A DNA stretch of 64,000 nt from Aliiroseovarius pelagivivens (lineage in GTDB: Bacteria; Pseudomonadota; Alphaproteobacteria; Rhodobacterales; Rhodobacteraceae), in assembly GCF_900302485.1 (NCBI RefSeq), contig NZ_OMOI01000001.1:1426001-1490000 (forward strand), given 5' to 3'. Shown in pieces: positions 16,961 to 25,422 of the stretch (position 1 is its first letter; each line of letters starts with the position of its first letter). The translations under genes were made by a program, and so were the position numbers. The notes below the pieces were generated by a model, which was not told the origin of the DNA, did no database searches, and worked only from the letters and a program-made list of their open reading frames with translations.

Positions 16961-17733
16961 GGCTGAAACGTCATCACCGTCACATCGCGCCCATCAAACT
17001 GCGCGATGTGGCCGGGTGGCAGACTGATCCAATCATCTTCGTCCCGATCCAACGGTTCGGACACGACAGCCCACCCTTGCCGGCTGTCTGACCAGCGATA
17101 ATAGACAGATGGCGCATACTGATCCGACGCGCACCGCGCGGCCCAAAGGGATGTTCCGTCTGACAAAGCCGCCGACAGGCGCAGATGCGGTGTGGTGCCT
17201 AAGCGGCGCGACAAGTCCAGCAAGGCACGCGTGGCGCGCTCAAGCGCCTGTGGTACGCTCGCGCCCGCTTCAATCGCCTCGATGGTCAGAAGAAACAGCA
17301 CTTCGCTGTCCGTGGCTCCCTGCCGCTTTCCATAAAGCGCATCTGGGATCAGCATGTCCGCCTGTTTGCGGAACCCCTCGAACCCGCCAATCTGGCCGTT
17401 ATGCATGAAGCTCCACTGCTTATATGCAAACGGATGACAATTGTTGCGGCTGGTGGCCGATCCCGTCGAGGCGCGCACATGGGCCAAAAACAGCCGCGAT
17501 TTCACCTGATGGGCCAACGCCCGCAGGTTCGGATCAGACCACGCGGGCAACACATCCCTGTACAGCCCAGGTTCGGCGCGATGGTCATACCACGCCACCC
17601 CGAACCCATCAGCGTTGATGGCGGTTTTTGCCTCTTCCGCTTCCTGACTTTGCTGGATCAGCGAATGGCCGGGCTGGACCACGACCTCTTCCATAAAAAT
17701 CGGTGCACCCAGATAGGCGGCCCAACGGCACAT
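16957..17733 (-). CDS. Class II glutamine amidotransferase (YafJ-like)
   Basis: The 258-residue Ntn-hydrolase has its nucleophile C2 exposed after removal of Met (MCRWAAYLG), followed by HVRASTGSATSRNNCHPF with the glutamine-binding residues and FMHNGQIGGF. Proteins of this group (YafJ, EgtC-like) are single-domain and their natural reaction is mostly unknown. No ergothioneine genes (egtB, egtD) are adjacent, so EgtC is not supported. Its 3' end overlaps the convergent enoyl-CoA hydratase gene. Confidence 0.88.
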   Translation of the reverse strand: MCRWAAYLGAPIFMEEVVVQPGHSLIQQSQEAEEAKTAINADGFGVAWYDHRAEPGLYRDVLPAWSDPNLRALAHQVKSRLFLAHVRASTGSATSRNNCHPFAYKQWSFMHNGQIGGFEGFRKQADMLIPDALYGKRQGATDSEVLFLLTIEAIEAGASVPQALERATRALLDLSRRLGTTPHLRLSAALSDGTSLWAARCASDQYAPSVYYRWSDSRQGWAVVSEPLDRDEDDWISLPPGHIAQFDGRDVTVMTFQP

Positions 17734-17768
17734 ACTGCCCCCTTGCTTTCCAGTCTTACCCTTCGGGC

Positions 17769-17975
17769 TTACTGGCCGCGATTATGGGTCTTGGCATAAA
17801 GCCGCGCGATGATCCCGCTGGCAGTTTTCTCGAATGCAGATGGAATCACTGCGTGGATCACTGCTGCACCAGCAGCTACGAACAACCAGAATGAAAAACC
17901 GGCCGCAAATCGAGCGTGTTCCAAATAGGTTTCATCTACTGAATTCGGGTGGTCAAGAAATACCTTGCTGATCAT
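17769..17975 (-). CDS. DUF6356-type small membrane protein
   Basis: The 68-residue protein begins MISKVFLDHPNSVDETYLEHARFA, a start seen in a conserved small protein family of alphaproteobacteria (DUF6356), then has one or two hydrophobic segments ending in VIPSAFEKTASG. The ATG at 17975 is chosen because GGAGAA lies 6 bases upstream; the frame continues further but without a site. Function unknown. It is divergent from an Lrp-type regulator 113 bases away. Confidence 0.75.
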   Translation of the reverse strand: MISKVFLDHPNSVDETYLEHARFAAGFSFWLFVAAGAAVIHAVIPSAFEKTASGIIARLYAKTHNRGQ

Positions 17976-18088
17976 CGCGCTTCTCCGTGAGTGTGTATGA
18001 AAAGAATGCTCCACAATCACGTAGATTTTTTCCCAAACTATCGAAGCATTAGTTGAATATTGAGATATTTTCCCTCTAGATACCTAAT

Positions 18089-18547
18089 ATGCAAGATATT
18101 GACACATTAGATCGCAAAATCCTGGGCGCCCTACAACAAAATGCAGATCAAAGTCTGGAGGAACTGGGCGAGCGGGTCGGCTTGTCACGCAACGCCTGTT
18201 GGCGGCGCGTTCGGAACCTTCAGGAAACCGGGATCATTCGCAAACGCGTCGCCCTGTTGGATCCTCAGAAGCTGGGGCTTGGCCTGTCCGTTTTCATTCA
18301 GGTCCGCACGTCGAACCATGATGCAGACTGGCTGGAAAAATTCTCGCGGGCGGTCAAGCTGATGCCCGAGATCCTCGGCGCCTATCGCATGACCGGCGAT
18401 CTGGATTACCTGATCCACGCGCGCGTGAACGATGTGAAAGACTATGACGCGCTATACCAACGCCTGATCGAGAAGGTCGACCTCAGCGATGTCTCAGCCA
18501 GCTTCGTGATGGAAGAGCTAAAGGAAACGACAGAACTGTCGCTTTAA
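18089..18547 (+). CDS. Lrp/AsnC-family transcriptional regulator
   Basis: The 152-residue protein has an N-terminal winged helix-turn-helix (LDRKILGALQQNAD to LQETGIIRK, about 6-52) and a C-terminal ligand-binding ACT-like (RAM) domain (about 65-145, with GAYRMTGDLDYLI). Such regulators respond to amino acids. The downstream SMR pump gene begins 56 bases after its stop and may be co-transcribed. Targets are unknown; the AT-rich 113 bases before it may hold its own operator. Confidence 0.93.
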   Translation: MQDIDTLDRKILGALQQNADQSLEELGERVGLSRNACWRRVRNLQETGIIRKRVALLDPQKLGLGLSVFIQVRTSNHDADWLEKFSRAVKLMPEILGAYRMTGDLDYLIHARVNDVKDYDALYQRLIEKVDLSDVSASFVMEELKETTELSL

Positions 18548-18603
18548 GACCTGACAGTTTGAACAGCGCGGCCTAGAACGGTCCAGAAATCGAAAGCCGA
18601 GCC

Positions 18604-18933
18604 ATGCCTTATCTGATCCTGATCCTTGCTGTCATCGCCGAGACCATCGGCACTACCGCCCTGCAGGCCAGCCAGCAGTTCACGCGGCTTGGACCGTCAC
18701 TGACGGTCGTCGTGGCCTATGCGATCAGCTTCTTCCTGTTGGGCTGGGCGTTGAAATACATGGCAGTCGGGGTCGCCTATGCAATCTGGTCGGGACTTGG
18801 GATCGTTTTGATTGCCGCCATTGGATACGCGCTTTTTGGTCAGAAACTGGACCTGCCTGCCCTTCTTGGCCTATCGATGATCCTTGGCGGCATCCTGATC
18901 ATTCACCTGTTTTCAAACTCGGCTCAGCACTGA
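18604..18933 (+). CDS. SMR-family multidrug efflux protein (EmrE/Qac-like)
   Basis: The 109-residue protein has four transmembrane helices and the SMR residues in register: E13 in the first helix (AVIAETIGT), Y59 and W62 in AYAIWSGLG. E13 equals the proton- and drug-coupling E14 of EmrE. It therefore probably exports cationic lipophilic compounds by proton antiport, as a dimer. It is a single gene, so it would be a homodimer. It follows an Lrp regulator. Confidence 0.93.
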   Translation: MPYLILILAVIAETIGTTALQASQQFTRLGPSLTVVVAYAISFFLLGWALKYMAVGVAYAIWSGLGIVLIAAIGYALFGQKLDLPALLGLSMILGGILIIHLFSNSAQH

Positions 18934-19035
18934 ACGGGTGAAATACCCCGAATTAGCGCATTTCTACTGGCAATCGCTCCATAACCGGGCTATGCGCGCC
19001 CTAACTTATCCCTTTTTCATTCGAAGGTGGCCCTT

Positions 19036-20856
19036 ATGGACCTGCGCAATATTGCGATCATCGCACACGTTGACCACGGCAAAACAACCCTTGTTGACGA
19101 GCTTCTGAAACAATCCGGTGCGTTCCGGGAAAACCAGGCCGTTGCCGAACGCGCTATGGACAATGACGCCATCGAACGCGAGCGTGGCATCACGATTTTC
19201 GCCAAACCGACCTCGGTTGAATGGAAAGGCACACGCATCAACATCGTTGACACCCCGGGCCACGCCGATTTCGGTGGCGAGGTTGAGCGGATCCTGTCGA
19301 TGGTGGATGGCGTTGTCCTGCTGGTGGATGCCGCTGAAGGCCCGATGCCTCAAACTAAGTTCGTAACCTCGAAAGCGCTGGCACTGGGCCTGCGCCCGAT
19401 CGTGGTTCTGAACAAAGTGGACAAGCCCGACGCAGAACCCGATCGCGCGCTGGACGAATGCTTTGACCTGTTTGCCAGCCTTGAAGCCACCGAAGACCAA
19501 CTCGATTTCCCGCACATGTATGCGTCGGGCCGTTCGGGCTGGGCTGATCACGAGCTTGATGGACCGCGCGCAGACCTTCACGCGTTGTTTGACCTGATCG
19601 TCAACCACGTCCCCGCCCCGAAGCAAATCGCGCATCAGGGCGAAGACTTCCGTATGCTGGCCACCACATTGGGATCGGACCCGTTCGTTGGTCGTATCCT
19701 GACAGGTCGCGTTGAAAGCGGCACGCTGAAAGTCGGTGCTACCGTTCAGGCCCTCAGCCGTATCGGCCAAAAGATCGAACAATTCCGCGTCACCAAGATC
19801 CGCGCATTCCGCGGGCTGGAAGAGGCCGACATCGACGAAGCGCAGGCCGGCGACATCGTGTCGATTGCGGGCATGTCAAAAGCTACGGTGGCTGACACGA
19901 TCTGTGCATTGGCGGTTGATACTCCCCTGGACGCCCAGCCGATCGATCCGCCAACCATCACCGTGACCTTCGGGATCAATGACAGCCCGTTGGCCGGCCG
20001 TGACGGCAAGAAAGTTCAGTCGCGCGTCATCCGTGACCGTCTGATGAAAGAGGCGGAATCGAACGTCGCCATCAAGATCGAAGACACCCCCGGCGGTGAG
20101 GCCTTTGAGGTTTCTGGCCGTGGCGAACTCCAGATGGGTGTTCTGATCGAGAACATGCGCCGCGAAGGGTTCGAACTGTCGATCTCGCGCCCGCAGGTGA
20201 TCATGAAAGAAGAAAACGGTGTCCGCATGGAGCCCGTCGAAGAAGCCACAATCGACGTGGATGACGAATACTCCGGCGCCGTGATCGAAAAGCTGACCGG
20301 TGCGCGCAAAGGCGAACTGGTCGAAATGAAACCCGCTGGTGCTGGCAAAACGCGTATCATCGCGCATGTGCCTTCGCGCGGTTTGATTGGTTATCATGGC
20401 GAGTTTCTGACCGACACACGCGGCACCGGTGTGCTGAACCGTGTGTTCCACGGCTGGACCGAACACAAAGGCTCCATCCCAGGTCGTCGCGCAGGTGTTC
20501 TGATCTCGATGGAGAACGGACAATCGGTGGCATTCGCACTGTGGAACCTTGAAGATCGCGGCAAGATGTTCATCAGCTCTCAGGTTGATGTATATCAAGG
20601 CATGATCATCGGAGAACATAGCCGTGAAAACGACCTCGAGGTGAACCCGCTGAAAGGTAAGAAACTGACCAACGTACGTGCATCGGGAACCGACGAAGCG
20701 GTACGCCTGACCACGCCGGTTACGCTCTCGTTGGAAGAGGCAATTGCCTACATCAACGACGACGAACTGGTCGAAGTGACGCCCGAAAACGTGCGCCTGC
20801 GCAAACGCTATCTGGATCCGCACGAGCGCAAACGCCAAGCGCGCGCAGCACAGTAA
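19036..20856 (+). CDS. typA: Translational GTPase BipA/TypA
   Basis: The 606-residue GTPase has G1 [11 protein letters not shown]3 DTPGHADF, G4 NKVDKPDA, domain II, EF-G-like domains III and V, and the BipA-specific C-terminal domain. BipA assists 50S assembly and translation under stress. The ATG at 19036 ([16 protein letters not shown]) matches family starts and has GAAGG upstream; a GTG 9 bases earlier is less likely. It is monocistronic with a strong terminator. Confidence 0.97.
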   Translation: MDLRNIAIIAHVDHGKTTLVDELLKQSGAFRENQAVAERAMDNDAIERERGITIFAKPTSVEWKGTRINIVDTPGHADFGGEVERILSMVDGVVLLVDAAEGPMPQTKFVTSKALALGLRPIVVLNKVDKPDAEPDRALDECFDLFASLEATEDQLDFPHMYASGRSGWADHELDGPRADLHALFDLIVNHVPAPKQIAHQGEDFRMLATTLGSDPFVGRILTGRVESGTLKVGATVQALSRIGQKIEQFRVTKIRAFRGLEEADIDEAQAGDIVSIAGMSKATVADTICALAVDTPLDAQPIDPPTITVTFGINDSPLAGRDGKKVQSRVIRDRLMKEAESNVAIKIEDTPGGEAFEVSGRGELQMGVLIENMRREGFELSISRPQVIMKEENGVRMEPVEEATIDVDDEYSGAVIEKLTGARKGELVEMKPAGAGKTRIIAHVPSRGLIGYHGEFLTDTRGTGVLNRVFHGWTEHKGSIPGRRAGVLISMENGQSVAFALWNLEDRGKMFISSQVDVYQGMIIGEHSRENDLEVNPLKGKKLTNVRASGTDEAVRLTTPVTLSLEEAIAYINDDELVEVTPENVRLRKRYLDPHERKRQARAAQ

Positions 20857-20880
20857 CGTGTTTCACATTTGAGAATAATT

Positions 20881-20905
20881 AAGGGGCCGAAAGGCCCCTT
20901 TTTCT
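20881..20905 (+). terminator. Terminator after typA
   Basis: AAGGGGCC and GGCCCCTT close a GAAA tetraloop, followed by TTTCTTTT, 24 bases after the typA stop. Confidence 0.9.
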
Positions 20906-20929
20906 TTTATATCAGTATGTTAGATGGGC

Positions 20930-21217
20930 TTATTCATCTATCTCTACAATCAGCAACTCACGCTCGGACGCGTTACGCGCATGGCTTAGCGCTTCTTGAT
21001 ATTCGGGCGAATGATAGCAAGCCTCAGCTGCCTCCACGCTTTCAAACTTGGCGACCACGTTGCGCGGGCGGTCCTTTCCCTCAAGCTGAACATAGCGTCC
21101 GCCACGGGCGATAAACTTGCCGCCATGCTTCGCAACGGCGGGTCCGGCCAACTTGGCGTATTTACCATAGGCATCTTCATCCGTGACGGTGACGTGAGCA
21201 ATCCAAAGGGCGGGCAT
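20930..21217 (-). CDS. DUF1330 domain protein
   Basis: The 95-residue single-domain protein has a ferredoxin-like fold signature: MPALWIAHVTVTDEDAYGKY at the start, then GGKFIARGGRYVQLEGKDRPRN and YHSPEYQEALSHARNAS. DUF1330 proteins belong to the dimeric alpha/beta barrel group; their function is unknown. The ATG at 21217 has GGAGAA 8 bases upstream; the longer open frame runs back into the terminator of alaS and is not credible. Confidence 0.87.
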   Translation of the reverse strand: MPALWIAHVTVTDEDAYGKYAKLAGPAVAKHGGKFIARGGRYVQLEGKDRPRNVVAKFESVEAAEACYHSPEYQEALSHARNASERELLIVEIDE

Positions 21218-21234
21218 GGGCAGTTCTCCAGTAT

Positions 21235-21272
21235 AAAAAAGGCCGCGTATCGAACAAACGATACGCGGCCTT
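21235..21272 (-). terminator. Terminator of alaS
   Basis: On the minus strand AAGGCCGCGTATCG pairs perfectly with CGATACGCGGCCTT (14 bp) around a TTTGTT loop, followed by a T run. It lies between alaS and the DUF1330 gene, so alaS probably ends here and the DUF1330 gene has its own promoter or depends on read-through. Confidence 0.9.
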
Positions 21273-21293
21273 AATACGTTTGGAAAGAGCGAC

Positions 21294-23939
21294 TTAGCCC
21301 GCGATGGTGGCTTCTGCTGCTGCGATGGCTTCAGCGGATTTCGATGCGTCCGCACCGCCACCCTGCGCCAGTTCGGGACGGCCACCGCCACCCTTACCGC
21401 CCAATTCAGGCACAGCAGCCTTCACCAGATCGACAGCCGACAGCTTGTCAGTCAGGTCCGCGGTCACGCCCGCAGCCACAGCCACCTTGCCGTCATTGTC
21501 CGAGATGATCAGCACCGCACCGGATCCCAGTACATCTTTCTGTTCATTCACAAGCGCTTGCAGGTCTTTCCCCCCAACGCCAGCAATCGACATCGCCAGG
21601 AATTTCACACCGTTGATATCTTTGGCTTCTGCACCTGCACCAGCGGCTTTGGCCAACTCGCGTTTCAGCGCAGAGATTTCGTTTTGCAGAGCCTTGCGTT
21701 CGTCCATCAAGCCCTTCACGCGATCTACAACCTGTTCAGGCTTGGCTTTCAGCATGCCCTGAAGTTCCGACCCGCGCGCGGCTTCGGCTTCGATATGGGC
21801 CACAGCGGCCTTTCCAGTTAGCGCTTCAATCCGGCGAATACCAGCGGCCGATGCGCCTTCCGACAGGATCACGCAGATGCCAATGTCACCCGTTTGCTTC
21901 ACATGGGTACCGCCACAGAGTTCAATCGAGTAGGTGTCCCCGCTCGCACCCTTGCCAGTTGCTGCATGACCCATCGAAACCACGCGAACTTCGTCGCCGT
22001 ATTTCTCGCCAAACAGTGCCTGCGCGCCGATGTCACGCGCATCATCAGGCGTCATGATCCGGGTCTCGACAGGTGTGTTCTGACGGATATAGGTGTTCAC
22101 TTCGCGGGCGATGTTGCTCAGCTCCTGCGGGCTGACGGCCTTGTTGTGACTGAAGTCAAAGCGCAGGCGATCGGGCGCGTTCAACGACCCGCGCTGCGCC
22201 ACATGCTCGCCCAACTCGTTGCGCAGTGCTTCGTGCAGCAGGTGCGTTGCCGAGTGGTTGGCACGAATGGACGTCCGGCGCAGGTGATCCACGGCCAGTT
22301 CCGCGCCCTGTCCCGTAGAGATCTCGCCCTCATCGACCTTTGCAACGTGAATAAACACATCCGCAACTTTTTTGGTGTCGGTTACATGGACCGAACCGCT
22401 TTCGGTACGGATCAAACCCTTGTCACCCACTTGACCGCCGCTTTCGGCATAGAACGGTGTCTGGTTCACTACGATCTGCACGTCTTCGCCAGCCTTCACG
22501 CTGTCGACGGGTTTACCGTCCTGCAGCAGTGCCAGAACCTGTCCTTCGGCGTGTTCGGTGTCATAACCAAGGAATTCGGTCACACCGTGTTCTTCCGCCA
22601 GATCGAACCAAATTGTGGCGTCCGCTGCCTCGCCCGAACCGGACCACGCCGCACGTGCACGCGCTTTCTGTTCTTCCATGGCAGCGTCGAAACCGGGCTG
22701 GTCCACGCCCAGACCCTTTTCGCGCAGCGCGTCCTGCGTCAGGTCCAGTGGGAAGCCATAGGTGTCGTAAAGCTTGAACGCGGTTTCGCCGGGAAGGTCT
22801 GCACCTACAGCAAGGCTGGACACTTCATCATCCAGCAGCTTCAAGCCGCGATCCAGCGTCTTCTTGAACCGAGTTTCCTCGTTCAGAAGCGTCTCTTCGA
22901 TCATTGCCTGACCGCGATTAAGCTCAGGATAGGCCTGTCCCATTTGGGCTACAAGCTCGGGCACCAGACGGTGCATGACCGGATCTTTGGCGCCCAACAG
23001 ATGCGCGTGACGCATAGCGCGGCGCATGATGCGACGAAGGACATAGCCACGGCCTTCGTTGGACGGCATCACGCCATCCGCAATCAGGAACGAGGTCGAA
23101 CGCAGGTGATCAGCGATCACGCGGTGATGCACGTTCTTGTCGCCAAAGGGGTCGACGCCGGTCGCATGGGCCGAAGCTTCGATCAACGCCTTGAACAGGT
23201 CTGTGTCATAGTTGTCATGGCTGCCCTGAAGCAACGCACCGATGCGTTCCAGTCCCATACCGGTGTCGATGGACTGCATGTCCAGATCAATCATCGAGCC
23301 GTCTTCAAACTGCTCGTTTTGCATAAACACGATGTTCCAGATCTCGATGAAGCGGTCGCCGTCTTCTTCCGGGCTTCCGGGAGGGCCACCCCAGATGTGC
23401 TCGCCGTGGTCATAGAAGATCTCGGTGCACGGGCCGCAAGGACCGGTCGGCCCCATCTGCCAGAAGTTATCCGAGGTCGCGATGCGGATGATCCGCTCTT
23501 CCGGTACGCCAAGCTTCTTCCAGATATCAAATGCTTCGTCATCCGTGTGATACACGGTGACGTAGAGCCTTTCTTTCGGAATGCCGAATTCCTTGGTGAT
23601 CAGGTTCCAAGCGAAAGGAATGGCTTCTGACTTGAAATAGTCGCCAAAGCTGAAGTTCCCCAGCATCTCAAAGAACGTGTGGTGACGCGCCGTGTAGCCC
23701 ACGTTGTCCAGATCGTTGTGCTTGCCGCCCGCCCGTACGCATTTCTGCGCGGTGGTGGCACGTACATAGTCGCGCTTCTCGACCCCGGTGAAGAGGTTCT
23801 TGAACTGCACCATGCCCGAGTTCACGAACATCAGCGTCGGGTCATTTCGCGGCACCAGCGGAGAGCTGTCCACGATCGTGTGCCCTTCGCGTTCAAAATA
23901 GTTCAGAAAGGTCGAACGGATATCGTTGAGGCTGGCCAT
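21294..23939 (-). CDS. alaS: Alanyl-tRNA synthetase
   Basis: The 881-residue enzyme has the class II catalytic domain at the N-terminus ([35 protein letters not shown]), the tRNA recognition domain, the editing domain with [12 protein letters not shown] and CGGTHV zinc ligands, and a C-terminal glycine-rich C-Ala region. The ATG at 23939 gives the usual family start; an in-frame ATG 33 bases upstream is not conserved in type. It follows recA on the same strand after 138 bases that contain the recA terminator. Confidence 0.98.
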   Translation of the reverse strand: MASLNDIRSTFLNYFEREGHTIVDSSPLVPRNDPTLMFVNSGMVQFKNLFTGVEKRDYVRATTAQKCVRAGGKHNDLDNVGYTARHHTFFEMLGNFSFGDYFKSEAIPFAWNLITKEFGIPKERLYVTVYHTDDEAFDIWKKLGVPEERIIRIATSDNFWQMGPTGPCGPCTEIFYDHGEHIWGGPPGSPEEDGDRFIEIWNIVFMQNEQFEDGSMIDLDMQSIDTGMGLERIGALLQGSHDNYDTDLFKALIEASAHATGVDPFGDKNVHHRVIADHLRSTSFLIADGVMPSNEGRGYVLRRIMRRAMRHAHLLGAKDPVMHRLVPELVAQMGQAYPELNRGQAMIEETLLNEETRFKKTLDRGLKLLDDEVSSLAVGADLPGETAFKLYDTYGFPLDLTQDALREKGLGVDQPGFDAAMEEQKARARAAWSGSGEAADATIWFDLAEEHGVTEFLGYDTEHAEGQVLALLQDGKPVDSVKAGEDVQIVVNQTPFYAESGGQVGDKGLIRTESGSVHVTDTKKVADVFIHVAKVDEGEISTGQGAELAVDHLRRTSIRANHSATHLLHEALRNELGEHVAQRGSLNAPDRLRFDFSHNKAVSPQELSNIAREVNTYIRQNTPVETRIMTPDDARDIGAQALFGEKYGDEVRVVSMGHAATGKGASGDTYSIELCGGTHVKQTGDIGICVILSEGASAAGIRRIEALTGKAAVAHIEAEAARGSELQGMLKAKPEQVVDRVKGLMDERKALQNEISALKRELAKAAGAGAEAKDINGVKFLAMSIAGVGGKDLQALVNEQKDVLGSGAVLIISDNDGKVAVAAGVTADLTDKLSAVDLVKAAVPELGGKGGGGRPELAQGGGADASKSAEAIAAAEATIAG

Positions 23940-24027
23940 TTTGTCTCGTCTCTTATGCGCTGTCGGTTTCATTTACCCCTGTGTGGGCGTGCTGTCCACA
24001 GCGTGTGGGCCATCAGGCGGTTACAAA

Positions 24028-24057
24028 GAAAAAAGGACCGGCCGAGGCCAGTCCTTT
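24028..24057 (-). terminator. Terminator of recA
   Basis: On the minus strand AAAGGACTGGCC pairs with GGCCGGTCCTTT (one U-G pair), followed by TTTTTTCTTT. The two innermost pairs are probably open because the loop is only two bases. Confidence 0.85.
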
Positions 24058-24077
24058 GATCAAATTATCAGATGATT

Positions 24078-25154
24078 TTACGCTTCAAGCAGCCCGTCAT
24101 CATCCTTGTCTTTTTCATGCTCTGGCATTTCGAAATCCAGACCGTGCGCTGCGCGGATCTTGTCCTCGATCTCTAGCGCTGTGCGATTGTGTTCGCGCAG
24201 GTAATTCTTGGCGTTCTCACGCCCCTGCCCGATCCGCTCATCGCCATAACTGAACCACGCACCAGATTTCTCGACCACGCCAGCCTTGACGCCAAGGTCC
24301 AGAAGTTCGCCCATTTTCGAGATGCCTTCGCCATACATGATGTCGAATTCGACCTGTTTGAACGGCGGAGCCACTTTGTTTTTCACAACTTTCACGCGGG
24401 TTGCGTTGCCGACGACCTCGTCGCGGTCCTTGATCGCGCCAATACGGCGAATATCCAGTCGCACCGAGCTGTAGAACTTCAGTGCGTTACCGCCGGTCGT
24501 GGTCTCAGGGCTACCAAACATCACGCCGATCTTCATGCGGATCTGGTTGATAAAGATCACCATGCAGTTGGAACGCGAAATGGAGCCGGTCAGTTTGCGC
24601 ATCGCTTGGCTCATCAAGCGGGCCTGAACGCCCACATTGCTGTCGCCCATATCGCCTTCCAGCTCGGATTTTGGTGTCAGTGCAGCAACCGAGTCGACGA
24701 CAACCATGTTCACCGCGCCCGAGCGTACCAGCGTATCCACGATCTCAAGCGCCTGTTCACCTGTATCGGGCTGCGAAATCAGCAGCTCGTCCAGATCCAC
24801 GCCCAGCTTCTTGGCATATAGCGGGTCCAGAGCGTGTTCCGCGTCAACGAAGGCACAGACGCCGCCCTTTTTCTGTTCTTCCGCGACACAATGCAGTGTC
24901 AGCGTTGTCTTGCCCGAGCTCTCCGGGCCATAGATTTCAACGATCCGGCCCTTGGGCAGGCCGCCAATCCCCAGCGCGATATCCAGCCCCAGAGACCCTG
25001 TCGAAGTTGATTCAATTTCGGCAACCGGATTGTCCGCGCCAAGTTTCATGATCGAGCCTTTACCGAACTGACGTTCGATCTGGGCCAGAGCGCTGTCGAG
25101 CGCCTTTTGCTTGTCGCTATCTTTTTTCATCTGGAAAATATCCGCTGTTGCCAT
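24078..25154 (-). CDS. recA: Recombinase RecA
   Basis: The 358-residue recombinase has Walker [10 protein letters not shown] (about 73-81), Walker B in the VVDSVAAL segment, loops L1 and L2 ([19 protein letters not shown]), and an acidic C-tail (EKDKDDDG). It catalyses strand exchange and activates LexA cleavage. An SOS box of the Rhodobacter type lies 52-66 bases upstream of the start, so LexA control is expected. The 268-base gap to cckA is enough for its own promoter. Confidence 0.99.
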   Translation of the reverse strand: MATADIFQMKKDSDKQKALDSALAQIERQFGKGSIMKLGADNPVAEIESTSTGSLGLDIALGIGGLPKGRIVEIYGPESSGKTTLTLHCVAEEQKKGGVCAFVDAEHALDPLYAKKLGVDLDELLISQPDTGEQALEIVDTLVRSGAVNMVVVDSVAALTPKSELEGDMGDSNVGVQARLMSQAMRKLTGSISRSNCMVIFINQIRMKIGVMFGSPETTTGGNALKFYSSVRLDIRRIGAIKDRDEVVGNATRVKVVKNKVAPPFKQVEFDIMYGEGISKMGELLDLGVKAGVVEKSGAWFSYGDERIGQGRENAKNYLREHNRTALEIEDKIRAAHGLDFEMPEHEKDKDDDGLLEA

Positions 25155-25205
25155 ATCTCGCCCTCACTTATTCCACACCCGCCTGCACTCGGCAATCGCT
25201 GGATT

Positions 25206-25220
25206 GTTCTTGCCTTGTTC
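25206..25220 (-). promoter_or_regulatory. SOS (LexA) box upstream of recA
   Basis: GTTC (25206-25209), seven bases, then GTTC (25217-25220) exactly matches the GTTC-N7-GTTC motif established for LexA in Rhodobacter and relatives. It lies 52-66 bases before the recA start codon. The motif is written on the plus strand; the regulated gene is on the minus strand. Confidence 0.85.
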
Positions 25221-25422
25221 TTGTTTTCTGTATGAGTACAAATTAAGAACATTTCAAGTAAAGTTTTTCTAGAACTCAAGATAGGCCTCAAAGGTAACCA
25301 AGTTATTAACCTTAGTTTTCCGTCTGTGATTGTTCTTCCAGAAAGCACTCTTTTGCATTCCTTATCATAGCCTTAAGCAGACTTGTGGAGTTACAATGTG
25401 ACCTGAAAGTGTGCTTTTTTCT

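Noticed and set aside
19876..20838. 320-codon minus-strand frame opposite typA
   Set aside because: It mirrors typA, shows no own ribosome site and has no recognisable domain.
21894..23630. 578-codon frame on the plus strand opposite alaS
   Set aside because: It is a shadow of alaS, which is full length and conserved; high G+C content commonly opens the antisense frame.
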